Positions 7,980 to 16,771 of a DNA stretch of 64,000 bases are shown here, in pieces. The first letter of the stretch is position 1. Each line of letters starts with the position of its first letter. The stretch covers positions 992,001-1,056,000 of the forward strand of contig CP155565.1 of the NCBI GenBank assembly GCA_039696685.1. The letters run 5' to 3'. The position numbers and the translations under genes were made by a program. Source of the stretch: Vibrio sp. CDRSL-10 TSBA (lineage in GTDB: Bacteria; Pseudomonadota; Gammaproteobacteria; Enterobacterales; Vibrionaceae). The notes below the pieces were generated by a model that searched no databases, was not told the origin of the DNA, and saw only the letters and a program-made list of their open reading frames with translations.

Positions 7980-8983
7980 CAGAAGTCCTCCATCAGGTAA
8001 GCCAGTTTGTGATCCAGCAGCGGCAATGATTCATCGACAAACATAAACAGCAGATCGCAGCGAATTGAGGTGCCTTCGATGTTGTAACTCACTTCAAAAG
8101 TCATAGTTTTCTTAAACGATCCTGCGGTGGATTCAATGATCGAATCGATCGGAATGTGTTGGCCGAGTAATACCGGCGCACTCTGGAAAAAGCGCACTTC
8201 CGCCTGTTCACCGAGGCCATTGAGAAACGAACCGACCAGAATATTAGAGACATCCATCAGCAGTTCGAGCTCTTCCAGTTCGACACTGTCCGCCGGAATC
8301 TGCATCAGTTTTTTCAGATCCGATACGCTGGAATCGCTGAGCAGCACCAAGGCTTCACCGGCAATGCCCTCACCGCTGAATCCCTGGCATACCCCCGAAA
8401 CCTGACTGTTTTCAGCCAGATCGCGCAGCGCCATATGCAGTTCGCTTACTTCAAAGATATTAACGTTAGGCAGCGGCAGCTGGACAAACACATCGAAATG
8501 ACGGGCCAACGCATCGGCGGCGCGGCCAATTGATACGTTAGCCACTTCCATATAGATATCGCGGCGACGTAATATCGGCAGTTCGAGACTGACAGGCGTC
8601 ACCAGCCTTGGTTGCGCCGGCGGCTCGAGAATCTCGCGAATCACCGCGTTGAGATCGGTTTGACTGATTGGTTTTTGGATAAAGGCTTTCGCCCCCAGCG
8701 CCATGACCCGCTCTCTGGCCTTGGGCTGAATATCACCGGAAACCACCACGACCGGCGTCGAGTCATTGTTTGACTGCATAGCCTCAAGCGTACCAAAGCC
8801 GTCCAGCTCTGGCATAGTCAAATCAAGGAACATCAGCTGATAGGAATTTTGCTCCAGCAGCGCAAGCGCTTCCAGACCATGAGTAGCAAAGGTGATATCG
8901 GCGTTTAAGGCGGCGGGCAGCGAGCGCGCCATCTGCTTTCTGGCCAGGGCCGAGTCATCACAAATGAGTATGGAGTACGACAT
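7979..8983 (-). CDS. Response regulator with CheC-type phosphatase domain
   Basis: Residues 1-120 are a receiver domain: ILICDDS (acid pair), LMFLDLTMPELDG (phospho-Asp), VVSGD and the KPIS lysine. The C-terminal part (about 140-334) carries CheC/CheX-like sequence including ELEELELLMDVSNILVGSFLNGL, near the E..N signature of CheC phosphatases (E...N). It may dephosphorylate CheY-like proteins or feed back on chemotaxis; inferred. The ATG at 8983 gives MSYSILICDDS; a start five codons earlier (8998) has no better ribosome-binding site. Coupled with the PAS gene at 7539. Confidence 0.8.
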   Translation of the reverse strand: MSYSILICDDSALARKQMARSLPAALNADITFATHGLEALALLEQNSYQLMFLDLTMPELDGFGTLEAMQSNNDSTPVVVVSGDIQPKARERVMALGAKAFIQKPISQTDLNAVIREILEPPAQPRLVTPVSLELPILRRRDIYMEVANVSIGRAADALARHFDVFVQLPLPNVNIFEVSELHMALRDLAENSQVSGVCQGFSGEGIAGEALVLLSDSSVSDLKKLMQIPADSVELEELELLMDVSNILVGSFLNGLGEQAEVRFFQSAPVLLGQHIPIDSIIESTAGSFKKTMTFEVSYNIEGTSIRCDLLFMFVDESLPLLDHKLAYLMEDF

Positions 8984-9173
8984 ATAGTGACCGTCCATGC
9001 TGATGTGGGTGTAACAGTGAGTGTATACCCATTTTTGCCCCGCAAGCCAGAATATTACGCTTACTTATTGATAACTCGACTGTTCGCTCAAATTAGCGGC
9101 GGGATTAATCAGACCTTCGTGCGGTTAAGTTGCGGGCCGGTTGAGAAATCATCTGTGTTACGAAGCGGGGAAT

Positions 9174-9413
9174 TCAGTAACTCGGCCACAGGGTCAGAAC
9201 AATGATGCGCAGCACCACAGCAAATACCACCATCGCAATGCCGAGGCGATACCATTTGTACTCTGCCACCGTCATCGGAATGCGCTTGTAAAACATAGTC
9301 ACAACGCCTTTCCAGTCATGACTGCGCTTACCGTACTGAGCAATCCCGGTCAGTACAAATAAAATCCCGGCCACTAAAACGGCTTTTTCAATCCAAAACA
9401 GTGTGGTTTCCAT
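9174..9413 (-). CDS. Small two-helix membrane protein, unknown function
   Basis: A 79-residue protein with two likely transmembrane helices: residues about 10-26 (VLVAGILFVLTGIA) and 57-73 (LGIAMVVFAVVLRII), joined by a basic loop. No family was recognised beyond similarity to conserved hypothetical Vibrio inner-membrane proteins. No overlapping gene exists on the other strand, and the frame ends in LTLWPSY near the likely membrane face. Confidence 0.6.
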   Translation of the reverse strand: METTLFWIEKAVLVAGILFVLTGIAQYGKRSHDWKGVVTMFYKRIPMTVAEYKWYRLGIAMVVFAVVLRIIVLTLWPSY

Positions 9414-9597
9414 ACATCCGCCCTTTCCTTACTATTTAGCGTTCAGTGTATTAATAATCGCGCTCTGTGGCTGTAGAAACTATAGTCGAACACTGCCTCT
9501 TTCTGTTACTTATCCAGAGCTTCGTCCACGACGCTATCCCCGCTTCAGATGGGGCGCCTGAACCAACAAAAGAGTCAACGTTAAATGAGAGCAATAG

Positions 9598-9620
9598 AAA
9601 AAGAGGCCGAAGCCTCTTTT
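9598..9620. terminator. Terminator, bidirectional
   Basis: AAAAGAGGC (9599-9607), a CGAA loop (TTCG on the minus strand) and GCCTCTTTT (9612-9620). It serves the minus-strand gene ending at 9666. Confidence 0.8.
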
Positions 9621-9665
9621 AATCGAATCACACTTTTTACGCCGTCGCTTACCGCGCTCCGGGCC

Positions 9666-10022
9666 TTACTGCGCTGAAACCTCCGGCGCTTTCGTAATGC
9701 TGTCGCGGTAGGTAAACCACAGATAGGTGACCACAATCGAGAAGAACAGATAAGACAGCGCAAATACGATTGGTGATGTTATCAACTGAGCCGACATGCC
9801 CCAGGCAACACCAAGAATGGTCACACTGACTTTAGCCAGTAAGCCGCAAATCAGCAGAAACAGCGCAAGCTCCGGGAAACGGGTGCTACGAAACGCAAAC
9901 CAGTAGCAACTCCCGACCGCCAGGGCTGCCACTGACAGGCCGAGCATGAAAGAATGCAAATGATCAGCAGACGCTACGCCTGCTGACACCGATGTCATCA
10001 TGATCACTAACAGCTTTATCAT
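9666..10022 (-). CDS. Four-helix membrane protein, unknown function
   Basis: 118 residues with four hydrophobic segments: about 1-20, 26-44 (MLGLSVAALAVGSCYWFA), 51-73 and 82-104. It starts behind GAGGTAGTCCT and ends in a TTCG terminator, so it is a monocistronic gene. No family was recognised. It could be a component of an envelope complex, but nothing nearby indicates which. Confidence 0.65.
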   Translation of the reverse strand: MIKLLVIMMTSVSAGVASADHLHSFMLGLSVAALAVGSCYWFAFRSTRFPELALFLLICGLLAKVSVTILGVAWGMSAQLITSPIVFALSYLFFSIVVTYLWFTYRDSITKAPEVSAQ

Positions 10023-10590
10023 AGGACTACCTCTGCTTTAAAAGCACACTTTCAATAATGGAATCTAATTTTGTGCGCATTTTCGCTGATCTGATTTTTA
10101 TTGCAAGTACCCGTAAATCGTGAAAATGCGTGCAAAATTCAACCGCCCTGACTTTGTTAAATAGGGGTTAAAAATTAATCACCACTTAAGTAGTAATAGC
10201 AGTGCCTGCCAGGCTTACGGAGAGTCTGAGTGTGCGTTTTGATACAAACTTTTAACCGTTGTAAATTTTTGTTTCATTGCTGAAAATGTGACCACAATCC
10301 ACTCTGTTACACTCCAGCAACCTCAGATTGCGGAAATAAGCCAATACATCAACCGTTACCGAACGGAATGAGTAAAACGGGGGCGGCAAACGGATTAGGA
10401 CAAAATTTCCCCGCTCCGGGACGCTCTGAGCCTGCACAGTAACAAATAATTACAAAAAGCCGATACGCGGCAAGAAGAGCAAAGAATGCAAGAAAGGCGC
10501 TGGTTTTTGACAGCGCCTTTCTTTATCTCTTATGAAAAAACCAGTTTATGAGGTGAGCTGGGGATGGAAAAACCTAGTCGAATGCATCTC
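10023..10590. other. Intergenic region with a terminator hairpin
   Basis: No gene is supported. AGAAAGGCGCT (10491-10501) pairs with AGCGCCTTTCT (10512-10522) across a 10-base loop, a probable terminator downstream of arfA. The region 10060-10240 is A/T-rich and should hold the promoter of the gene at 9666. Confidence 0.5.
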
Positions 10591-10794
10591 TCAAGCAGCA
10601 TTGGAATAGGTCTCTCTCCCTTTGTATTTCATGCTGCGTTTAAAGCTGCCTTTACCCTTTTTCGCTTTCTCAACTCGCTGTCTGAACAGCGGACTGGTCA
10701 CAACCGCTTTCAGCGCGTTGTCTTTAATGGTGCCGCGTCCGAACTCGGTGTCTGCACACTGATGTTCGCGAACCGGTTTTACTGAGTGGCTCAT
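10591..10794 (-). CDS. arfA: Alternative ribosome-rescue factor A
   Basis: ArfA recruits RF2 to ribosomes stalled on nonstop mRNA as a backup to tmRNA. The 67-residue product contains the family core [13 protein letters not shown] and [17 protein letters not shown], matching E. coli ArfA. The ATG at 10794 follows AAGGAGGTATCA, a near-perfect ribosome-binding site; the longer frame to 10866 is not needed. The 3' part of the ORF forms a hairpin (10595-10637), which fits the known control of arfA, whose mRNA is cut or terminated inside the frame so that its product accumulates only when trans-translation fails. Confidence 0.88.
   Translation of the reverse strand: MSHSVKPVREHQCADTEFGRGTIKDNALKAVVTSPLFRQRVEKAKKGKGSFKRSMKYKGRETYSNAA
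10595..10637 (-). promoter_or_regulatory. Hairpin inside the 3' end of arfA
   Basis: GCAGCAT in codons for R-S-M pairs with ATGCTGC in the last N-A-A codons; a few more pairs extend it. In E. coli an intragenic arfA hairpin is cut by RNase III to make a nonstop mRNA. Here the structure lies at the stop codon; role inferred. Confidence 0.45.
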
Positions 10795-11170
10795 TGATAC
10801 CTCCTTGGGTGACAAATTGATGAGCTGTTTCGCCGCGTATTGTGCGCCTAATTTTTTTAGAGTCAATCACCTACACTGCCAATCAGCGCTCTTTTTTTTG
10901 AATTAAATAGATACTCAATTGCACAAAAAGTGTACGCAGAGCAAAAAAATTAATAAAAAGCAAAAAAGCGTCGTGATTGCGTCAAGATTCGATTGACAAC
11001 CCCCCGGATTACTCTAGACTCACTATCAGCTAGAAATGAAGTTCTTTGTATACACATTGTTTCGTTGGATTACTTGTAAGTCCCGTAGTGTCGTACGCAT
11101 AGCAATCTACTTTTCCACGCTATCCGCGCCGATGTCGGCGATATTTAAATTTTGATTTAGGATTTACACT
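10795..11170 (+). promoter_or_regulatory. cspA promoter and long 5' leader
   Basis: On the + strand TTGACA (10993-10998) and TAGACT (11015-11020) are 16 bases apart; the start would be near 11027. The leader of about 145 nt before the ATG is typical of cold-shock genes, whose leaders refold and stabilise at low temperature. The ribosome-binding site AGGA ends 8 bases before the ATG. Confidence 0.6.
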
Positions 11171-11380
11171 ATGTCTACTCCAGTTACTGGTACCGTTAAA
11201 TGGTTCAACGAAACTAAAGGTTTTGGTTTTATCAAGCAAGAAAACGGTCCTGACGTTTTTGCTCACTTCAGCGCAATCCAAGGTGACGGTTTCCGCACTC
11301 TTGCTGAAGGTCAAAAAGTTGAGTTCGTAATCACTCAAGGCCAAAAAGGTCCTCAAGCTGAAAGCATCAAAGTTCTGTAA
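11171..11380 (+). CDS. cspA: Cold-shock protein, CspA family
   Basis: A 69-residue single OB-fold RNA chaperone that melts structured mRNA in the cold. RNP1 is KGFGFI and RNP2 is DVFAHFSAI, both intact; flanking aromatic residues are conserved. It has its own promoter with long leader upstream and a terminator at 11402, so it is transcribed alone. Vibrio chromosome II carries a similar CspA gene. Confidence 0.95.
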   Translation: MSTPVTGTVKWFNETKGFGFIKQENGPDVFAHFSAIQGDGFRTLAEGQKVEFVITQGQKGPQAESIKVL

Positions 11381-11401
11381 TTGAACTGACCAAATATATA
11401 G

Positions 11402-11428
11402 TAGCCAGCTCCCAGAGCTGGCTATTTT
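11402..11428 (+). terminator. cspA terminator
   Basis: TAGCCAGCTC, loop CCA, GAGCTGGCTA, then TTTTCG. Strong 10-bp stem 20 bases after the cspA stop. Confidence 0.85.
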
Positions 11429-11480
11429 CGTTTCTGGGACCTGCAAAATGTCTCCGGCTTCGTTTCTTACGTACATGTTT

Positions 11481-11560
11481 TATCCGACATCGGTTTTATC
11501 TGACGTAAGTATTCTCTGACGTAAGTTCTTCGGGCCTGAGCATTTTCTCTGACGTAAGCA
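11481..11560 (+). repeat. 16-bp degenerate tandem repeat between cspA and yaeQ (x5)
   Basis: Five units of exactly 16 bp begin at 11481, 11497, 11513, 11529 and 11545. Units 2, 3 and 5 share TCTGACGTAAG. The last unit ends six bases before the yaeQ ATG and supplies its only ribosome-binding-site-like sequence (GTAAG). No stop codon is inside the first unit. Confidence 0.6.
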
Positions 11561-11565
11561 TTTTC

Positions 11566-12108
11566 ATGGCAATTAAACCCACTATCTATAAATTCCGCCT
11601 TTCCCTGTCGGACATTAACCGTGATCACTACGATACTCTCAACCTCACTGTAGCGTTACACCCGTCTGAAACCAATGAGCGCATGATGGCCCGCGTGATG
11701 GCATTCTGTCTCAACGCTCACCCGGACTTACAGTTTACCAAAGGTATCTCAACCACCGCTGAACCGGACATCTGGCAAAAAGATCTGGCTGACCACAACC
11801 TGCTGTGGATTGAGCTCGGTGAACCGGATGTAGAGCGTGTTAAAAAAGTGACACGTCAGAGCGCGGTCACCAAGGTATATACCTACCAGGTGAAATCTGA
11901 CATCTGGTGGCAGCAGAACAAAGGTAAACTCAGTTACCATCAGGCTGAGATCGTGCGCTTCGATCCGGAAGTGATCAGCGCAATGGCGGCCGAGCCAAAA
12001 CGCACCATGGACTTGTCTGTAATGATCAGTGGCCACTCTCTGTTTGTCGAAGGTGACCTTGGCAGTCATGAACTGACCTTTGATGTGCTGCAGTCACTGC
12101 CTGAGTAA
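11566..12108 (+). CDS. yaeQ: YaeQ family protein
   Basis: The 180-residue cytoplasmic product matches the YaeQ family in length and motifs: start MAIKPTIYKFRLSLSD, ETNERMMARVMAFCL, and WIELGEPD followed by a basic stretch. YaeQ has a PD-(D/E)XK-like fold; its biological role is unclear, although early work linked it to suppression of rfaH loss. The gene stands alone between cspA and the convergent hmp, with a shared terminator at 12156. Confidence 0.92.
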   Translation: MAIKPTIYKFRLSLSDINRDHYDTLNLTVALHPSETNERMMARVMAFCLNAHPDLQFTKGISTTAEPDIWQKDLADHNLLWIELGEPDVERVKKVTRQSAVTKVYTYQVKSDIWWQQNKGKLSYHQAEIVRFDPEVISAMAAEPKRTMDLSVMISGHSLFVEGDLGSHELTFDVLQSLPE

Positions 12109-12155
12109 ACGGCAGGAAAACCCTCTGCTCATGGCGGGGTTTACCAAAAGCAGCA

Positions 12156-12178
12156 AAAAGGCCCTTCACGGGCCTTTT
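12156..12178. terminator. Bidirectional terminator between yaeQ and hmp
   Basis: AAAAGGCCC, loop TTCAC, GGGCCTTTT, with T-rich sequence on both sides. Confidence 0.85.
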
Positions 12179-12205
12179 GTTTGTATATTTTAGCTTTGAA
12201 TCCGA

Positions 12206-13390
12206 TTACGCCATCAGCGTTGCGTGCGGGCCGAACATCTCATAGTGGATGCGCTCCGGATTGACACCCAACTGGCTCAACTGCGTGACGATATTTTGCA
12301 TAAACGCAACCGGGCCACACAGGTAGAAATCCCCCTCAGCGAACGGTAATTCAACCTCACTCAGTACCATCTGGCCCTGACGTGACTCGCCCTGCTCGCC
12401 TTGCAGATACCAGATATGTTGCTGCCATTGTTGGGTTGCCACCAGCGTTGCGGTTTCATCAACAAAGGAGTGCTGGAACGGCGAATTGCACGCATGCAGA
12501 TAAGTCACATCCTGTTTACCCTGTTGAGCCAATGTCTGCAGCATCGCCTGCATCGGAGTCGCGCCGACACCTGCAGAGATCAGCACCACCGGACGCTCAC
12601 GCTCGACATAATGGAAATCGCCCGCCGGAGCGTACAGGTTAACAATATCACCTTCTTGAACTACAGCATGGAGGTGATTCGACACCAGGCCGGCAAACTC
12701 GCTCTCAGCGCCTTCACGTTTCACCGAAATACGATAGTCTTGACCATTACTCGCCTGCGACAACGAATACTGACGGATCTCTTTGTATGCCGAGCCTTGC
12801 GGCGTTACTTCAATACTGATGTACTGACCTGGCAGGTAATCCAGTACCGGCTCACCATCTTGCGGACTCAGAATAAAGCTAATCACCAGCTCGGATTCAA
12901 TCCGCTTCTCACTGACCACAAACGGACGGGCATTCTGCCAGCCACCGGCGGCCTGTTTACGCTGCAGGTACAGCTCGCCTTCACGGTCGATAAACACTTT
13001 GGCCAGGAACAGATAAGCATCGGTCCAGGCTTGCTCAACTTCAGCAGTAAACGCGTCCGGAGCCAGTTCACGCAGTGTCTCAATCAGGTGGTGACCAACA
13101 ATCTGGTAATGATCCGGCTGGATGTTGAAGCTGGTATGTTTGTGGGCAATACGCTCCACTGCGCCAGTCAGTGCTTCCAGGCTGTCAATGTGTTTGGCAT
13201 ACGCCGCGATGGCTTCAAACAAAGCCACACTCTGACGGCCTGTTTTTTGGTGCGTCATGTTGAAGATATTCTGCAGCTCAGGATTATGGCTGAACATACG
13301 TTGATAAAAATGACGGGTCAGAGCCGGGCCGGCGGATTCAAGCAGTGGAATGGTACTTTTTACAATCGCGATAGTGTGGTCATTGAGCAT
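12206..13390 (-). CDS. hmp: Nitric oxide dioxygenase (flavohemoglobin)
   Basis: Hmp converts NO and O2 to nitrate in the cytosol using heme, FAD and NAD(P)H. The 394-residue product has the globin domain (about 1-138) with HFYQRMFSHNPE and the proximal-His region AHKHTSF, an FAD domain with RQYSLS, and an NAD domain with ISAGVGATPMQAML and FYLCGP. Starting at MLNDHTIAIV (13390) fits the family; the longer frame to 13438 lacks support. It is divergent from norR, and a sigma-54 promoter plus NorR-type sites lie between them. Confidence 0.95.
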   Translation of the reverse strand: MLNDHTIAIVKSTIPLLESAGPALTRHFYQRMFSHNPELQNIFNMTHQKTGRQSVALFEAIAAYAKHIDSLEALTGAVERIAHKHTSFNIQPDHYQIVGHHLIETLRELAPDAFTAEVEQAWTDAYLFLAKVFIDREGELYLQRKQAAGGWQNARPFVVSEKRIESELVISFILSPQDGEPVLDYLPGQYISIEVTPQGSAYKEIRQYSLSQASNGQDYRISVKREGAESEFAGLVSNHLHAVVQEGDIVNLYAPAGDFHYVERERPVVLISAGVGATPMQAMLQTLAQQGKQDVTYLHACNSPFQHSFVDETATLVATQQWQQHIWYLQGEQGESRQGQMVLSEVELPFAEGDFYLCGPVAFMQNIVTQLSQLGVNPERIHYEMFGPHATLMA

Positions 13391-13490
13391 AAAATGATGT
13401 TCCTCATTTTTTGAGATAATGTCAGGCGGGCAGACCACTATGAATGAAAGTGTTGCACGAGACCTGACGTCGATTCTTCTGCAACTGATA

Positions 13491-13507
13491 CTGCAGGTTC
13501 AATGCCA
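13491..13507 (-). promoter_or_regulatory. Sigma-54 promoter of hmp
   Basis: The minus strand reads TGGCATTGAACCTGCAG: GG and GC are separated by exactly 10 bases as in -24/-12 elements. The start would lie near 13480, about 90 bases before the hmp ATG. Confidence 0.7.
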
Positions 13508-13562
13508 CTTTCTATCTCATTGAAAAGTATAAATTTGAACAAAATTAAGCCAATAATAAAAT

Positions 13563-13597
13563 GTCAAATTAACTCATTTATTTCATGTCATTTTGAC
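13563..13597. promoter_or_regulatory. Two NorR enhancer-type sites
   Basis: GTCAAATTAAC (13563-13573) and the palindrome GTCATTTTGAC (13587-13597) fit the NorR core GT-N7-AC. They lie upstream of the hmp sigma-54 element and just before norR. Confidence 0.6.
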
Positions 13598-13625
13598 ACT
13601 ACAATATCAAAAAACACCATCGGAC

Positions 13626-15216
13626 ATGCTTATGCCGGATTTCTCCATTTCCACCCTGGTCGATATGACCATCGGACTTGCCAGCGGACTCAATGATGAA
13701 GACCGCTTTAACCGCCTGCTGGATGCGGTGCGTAAGACCATTCAGTGCGATTGTGTGGCCCTGATGTCACTGCAAAAAGAGACTTTGATCCCGCTCGCGA
13801 TGCAAGGTCTGACCCGCGACACCATGGGACGCCGTTTTCTGATTTCTGAGCATCCGCGCCTGGAGCAAATCTGTCATTCATCGGCTCCGGTGCGCTTCAA
13901 TGCCGATTGTCCGCTGCCTGATCCATTCGACGGCCTGCTGCTCGATCATGACGACGATCTGCCGATGCACTCCTGCATGGGCCTGCCTTTGCGCTTTGGT
14001 GACAGCCTGCTCGGTGTGCTGACTCTGGACAGCCTGACACCGGATGCCTTTGAACGCATCCCTGAACGCAGCCTGGAAGTATTGTCGGCAATTGCCGCCT
14101 CAACCCTGAAAATGGCACTGACCTTTTCCCAGCTTGAAGCACAAGCCAAGCAGACTCAGCTGCGCCTTGAAGAAACTTAACGAAGAGGCCTGGGAAAGAG
14201 ACGGCAGCGAGCTGATTGGTCAAAGCAGTGCGATGCAGGCGATGAAAAGCGATCTGGATGTGGTTGCCCCCTCCCAGTTCAATATTCTTATCCATGGAGA
14301 AACCGGTGTCGGCAAAGAGTTAGTGGCGCGGACCATCCATCACCAGTCAGCACGCCGCCGCCAACCGCTGATCTACGTTAACTGTGCCGCCATTCCGGAA
14401 AATCTGGTCGAGAGTGAATTGTTTGGCCATGTCAAAGGTGCCTTTACCGGTGCTGATCGTGATCGTATGGGTAAGTTCGCGCTGGCAAACGGCGGAACGC
14501 TGTTCCTTGATGAAATCGGCGAGTTGCCGCTGGCAGCGCAGAGCAAGATTTTGCGTGCGCTGCAAAATAATGAGATTCAGCCGGTCGGCATGGATAAGGT
14601 GCAAACCATTGATGTGCGTATTCTGGCTGCCACCAACCGCGATCTGAAACATGAAGTCGAGGCGGGCCGTTTTCGCGCCGACTTATATCACCGTCTGAGT
14701 GTATATCCGATTTATGTGCCGCCGCTGCGTGAACGCAACGGGGATATCACGCTGCTCGCTGGCTACCTGCTGGAAATCGCCCGCCGTAAACTCGGTATCG
14801 TACAGTTAAAAATCCAGCAGGCGGCATTGCGTTACCTGATTAGCTATAACTGGCCCGGTAACGTGCGCGAGCTGGAACATGTGATTAACCGCGCGGCGCT
14901 CAAAGCGCGGGCACGTCATCCGCAGCAGTCTCTGGTCACGGTGAGCAGCGAAGATATCGGACTACTCGAGGGCACCACTGCTGCGCGGATCGAGACGACG
15001 CCGGTGCAGGCAGAGCAAGATCTTGCTCTCAATCAGGGGCTGCGTGAGGCCACGGATGAATTTCAGCGTCGCTTGATCAGTGAAGCACTGACTCAGGCAG
15101 ACTTCAACTGGGCGAAAGCCGGACGTCAGCTGAAAATGGACAGAGCCAACCTCACCCGACTGGCAAAACGCCTGGGCATAGAAGTCACCACAACCCACGA
15201 TATCAAGCGCCAGTAA
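13626..15216 (+). CDS. norR: Nitric-oxide-responsive sigma-54 activator NorR (one-base shift in sequence)
   Basis: NorR senses NO by iron in an N-terminal GAF domain and then drives sigma-54 transcription, here probably of hmp. The GAF domain spans about residues 20-165; the AAA+ domain has GETGVGKE (Walker A), GAFTGA (sigma-54 contact), [10 protein letters not shown] (Walker B) and an Arg-finger region; a Fis-type helix-turn-helix ends the protein ([18 protein letters not shown]). The frame breaks at GAAAC 14172-14176; dropping one A gives [14 protein letters not shown], so the gene is taken as whole. The start at 13626 or 13632 is preferred since a start at 13593 would overlap a NorR site; the ribosome-binding site is weak. 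Confidence 0.88.
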
Positions 15217-15289
15217 CGTCTGGTGCCATTGCCCAGAAACACCATTGGCCACAAGCACCAATGTGCAGAAACACCATTACGCAGATACA
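15210..15289 (+). repeat. 16-bp degenerate tandem repeat after norR (x4-5)
   Basis: CCATTGCCCAGAAACA, CCATTGGCCACAAGCA, CCAATGTGCAGAAACA and CCATTACGCAGATACA run from 15226 to 15289. A weaker first unit (15210-15225) contains the norR stop codon. Confidence 0.6.
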
Positions 15290-15292
15290 ATA

Positions 15293-15316
15293 AGGGGGAT
15301 AATCGCTTATCCCCCT
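15293..15316. terminator. Hairpin between norR and the convergent mscS-type gene
   Basis: AGGGGGATAA, loop TCGC, TTATCCCCCT. A strong stem without a long T-run, directly after the repeat array. Confidence 0.6.
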
Positions 15317-15408
15317 GACGTTATTGTGCACCGCATACTTATTGTGCGAGAGCCGTTACCGCGTAAGAACGGTGACTGCGCTCAGAACGTTCACCGATCC
15401 GAAAACGC

Positions 15409-16293
15409 TTATTGAACTGACACTGGCTGTGGTTCGGACGGCAATGCCACATCAGCCGGCTTGCTAAAGGCCTGTTCATATTCATACATGAAATCGCGCC
15501 GAATCAGTTGCTCCAGATCGGTGGCCCGATCGGTCGGACAGAAAATCATCACGTTGACCACCTGCTCGCCGGTCATGGTTGAGGTAATGTCGATATGCGG
15601 ATCGGCGCTCGGCAGATCGACACCGGCATGCTTTTCAATCATGGCATTATAACGGCGTGCGACATCAATAAAGTGCGCAAAGTGCTCTTCAATCCGGGCA
15701 TTAAAGGCCGGCAGCAGCGGATACAGATTGACGAAATCCGGCACCACAATACTGAAATTGTGGAATACATAGCGCTTCATGAAATTGAGGTTTTTGACCG
15801 GAAAGGTAAAAAACATACTGTTGGGCAAGGTGGCGGTTTTACCAGTGTAATGATAACGCCCGTTCTGCAAATCGATCTCCTGAATCACAGTCGCCATCAT
15901 GTTGTGTTCGATCACTTCCCCGCTCAGTTTGCCGACTTCAATCCAGTCGCCGATACGAAATGAGCGTGAACTGGCACGCTGTATTGAACCGGTGAAACAC
16001 AAGATAATCTCTTTCGACGCCACCACAATCGCCACCGCAATTGCCGCAACGGAAAGCGCAAATTCACTGATTTCCGGTTGCCACAAGGCAAACAATATAA
16101 ACAGGGTCGCCACAAAGGTCCCGTTCTTGGTGCTCGACATCCATTTACGCTGATGCTCGCTGAGAAAAGCGCCATCGCCGCGGATACGTGCCAACGCCAC
16201 CCGACGCAGCAAAATCATCACCGCCAGAATAATGGCCGAGAATATCAATTTGTGTGTGAGCAGATATTCAACGATAACGTTAAGCTTCTCCAT
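15409..16293 (-). CDS. MscS-family mechanosensitive ion channel
   Basis: A 294-residue inner-membrane protein. Three hydrophobic helices fill about residues 10-30, 55-72 and 75-100; the last (FALSVAAIAVAIVVASKEII) is the Ala/Gly-rich pore helix typical of MscS. It is followed by FRIGDWIEV, the characteristic start of the beta domain, and a cytoplasmic alpha/beta portion. It likely opens under osmotic down-shock. Length is near E. coli MscS (286) and it lacks the large extra N-terminal parts of MscK or MscM, though which MscS subgroup it belongs to is unsure. Confidence 0.85.
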   Translation of the reverse strand: MEKLNVIVEYLLTHKLIFSAIILAVMILLRRVALARIRGDGAFLSEHQRKWMSSTKNGTFVATLFILFALWQPEISEFALSVAAIAVAIVVASKEIILCFTGSIQRASSRSFRIGDWIEVGKLSGEVIEHNMMATVIQEIDLQNGRYHYTGKTATLPNSMFFTFPVKNLNFMKRYVFHNFSIVVPDFVNLYPLLPAFNARIEEHFAHFIDVARRYNAMIEKHAGVDLPSADPHIDITSTMTGEQVVNVMIFCPTDRATDLEQLIRRDFMYEYEQAFSKPADVALPSEPQPVSVQ

Positions 16294-16771
16294 TCCCTAA
16301 TCCTATCTTGTTACATGACTTGATGAGTAGCCCAACTTATCATCAGCGGTTGCGCCGGGCGTTAACCCAAGCGCCCACTGAAACTGCGGCCTGATAACCG
16401 ATCCGGCCCCTAAAGCCCGCCGCAGTGACTCTATGCAATCAGTCCATTATTGTGAGTCATAACCTGACTGACAGCTCGCCAGAGTATACCCAATGGCCGC
16501 ACAAGTGTCGGCTTAGTTACCCGGAATTATGCACTTTATCAAAACACTGCAAGCTTCATGCTCAATATTTATACCCAAACGAGTTGGAGTTGCAGGCAGC
16601 TTCAAGCAGGAAAGGGATAAGTGAGGCGAACAGACAGGCGAGGTAAACACATACGCGAGACCAATAATTGAAATGAAAACGCCGCGAAAGAAATGCGCGG
16701 CGCTGAGTGATAAGGTCGGAGATCAGCAGGGTTTTGATCTCGTGGCGCGGAGATCAACTGACTGGCACAAA
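16294..16771. other. Intergenic region with pepT terminator and a probable dispersed repeat
   Basis: CGCCGCG (16680-16686) pairs with CGCGGCG (16696-16702) and on the minus strand leads to GTTTTC, a terminator for pepT. Bases about 16570-16615 (TACCCAAACGAGTTGGAG, TGCAGGCAGCTTCAAG) resemble an intergenic repeat I recall from Vibrio genomes. No gene was seen. Confidence 0.45.

Noticed and set aside
12401..13414. Long plus-strand frame (337 codons) opposite hmp
   Set aside because: Shadow of hmp; no domain and no start signal.
15317..15408. Possible 17-19-bp repeat (GCACAATAA twice) after the MscS-type gene
   Set aside because: Only two short copies in register; too degenerate to list with the clear stop-anchored arrays.
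16703..16771. Possible 16-bp repeat (TGATCTCCG twice) after pepT
   Set aside because: Two copies 31-32 bases apart with poor match in between; borderline.
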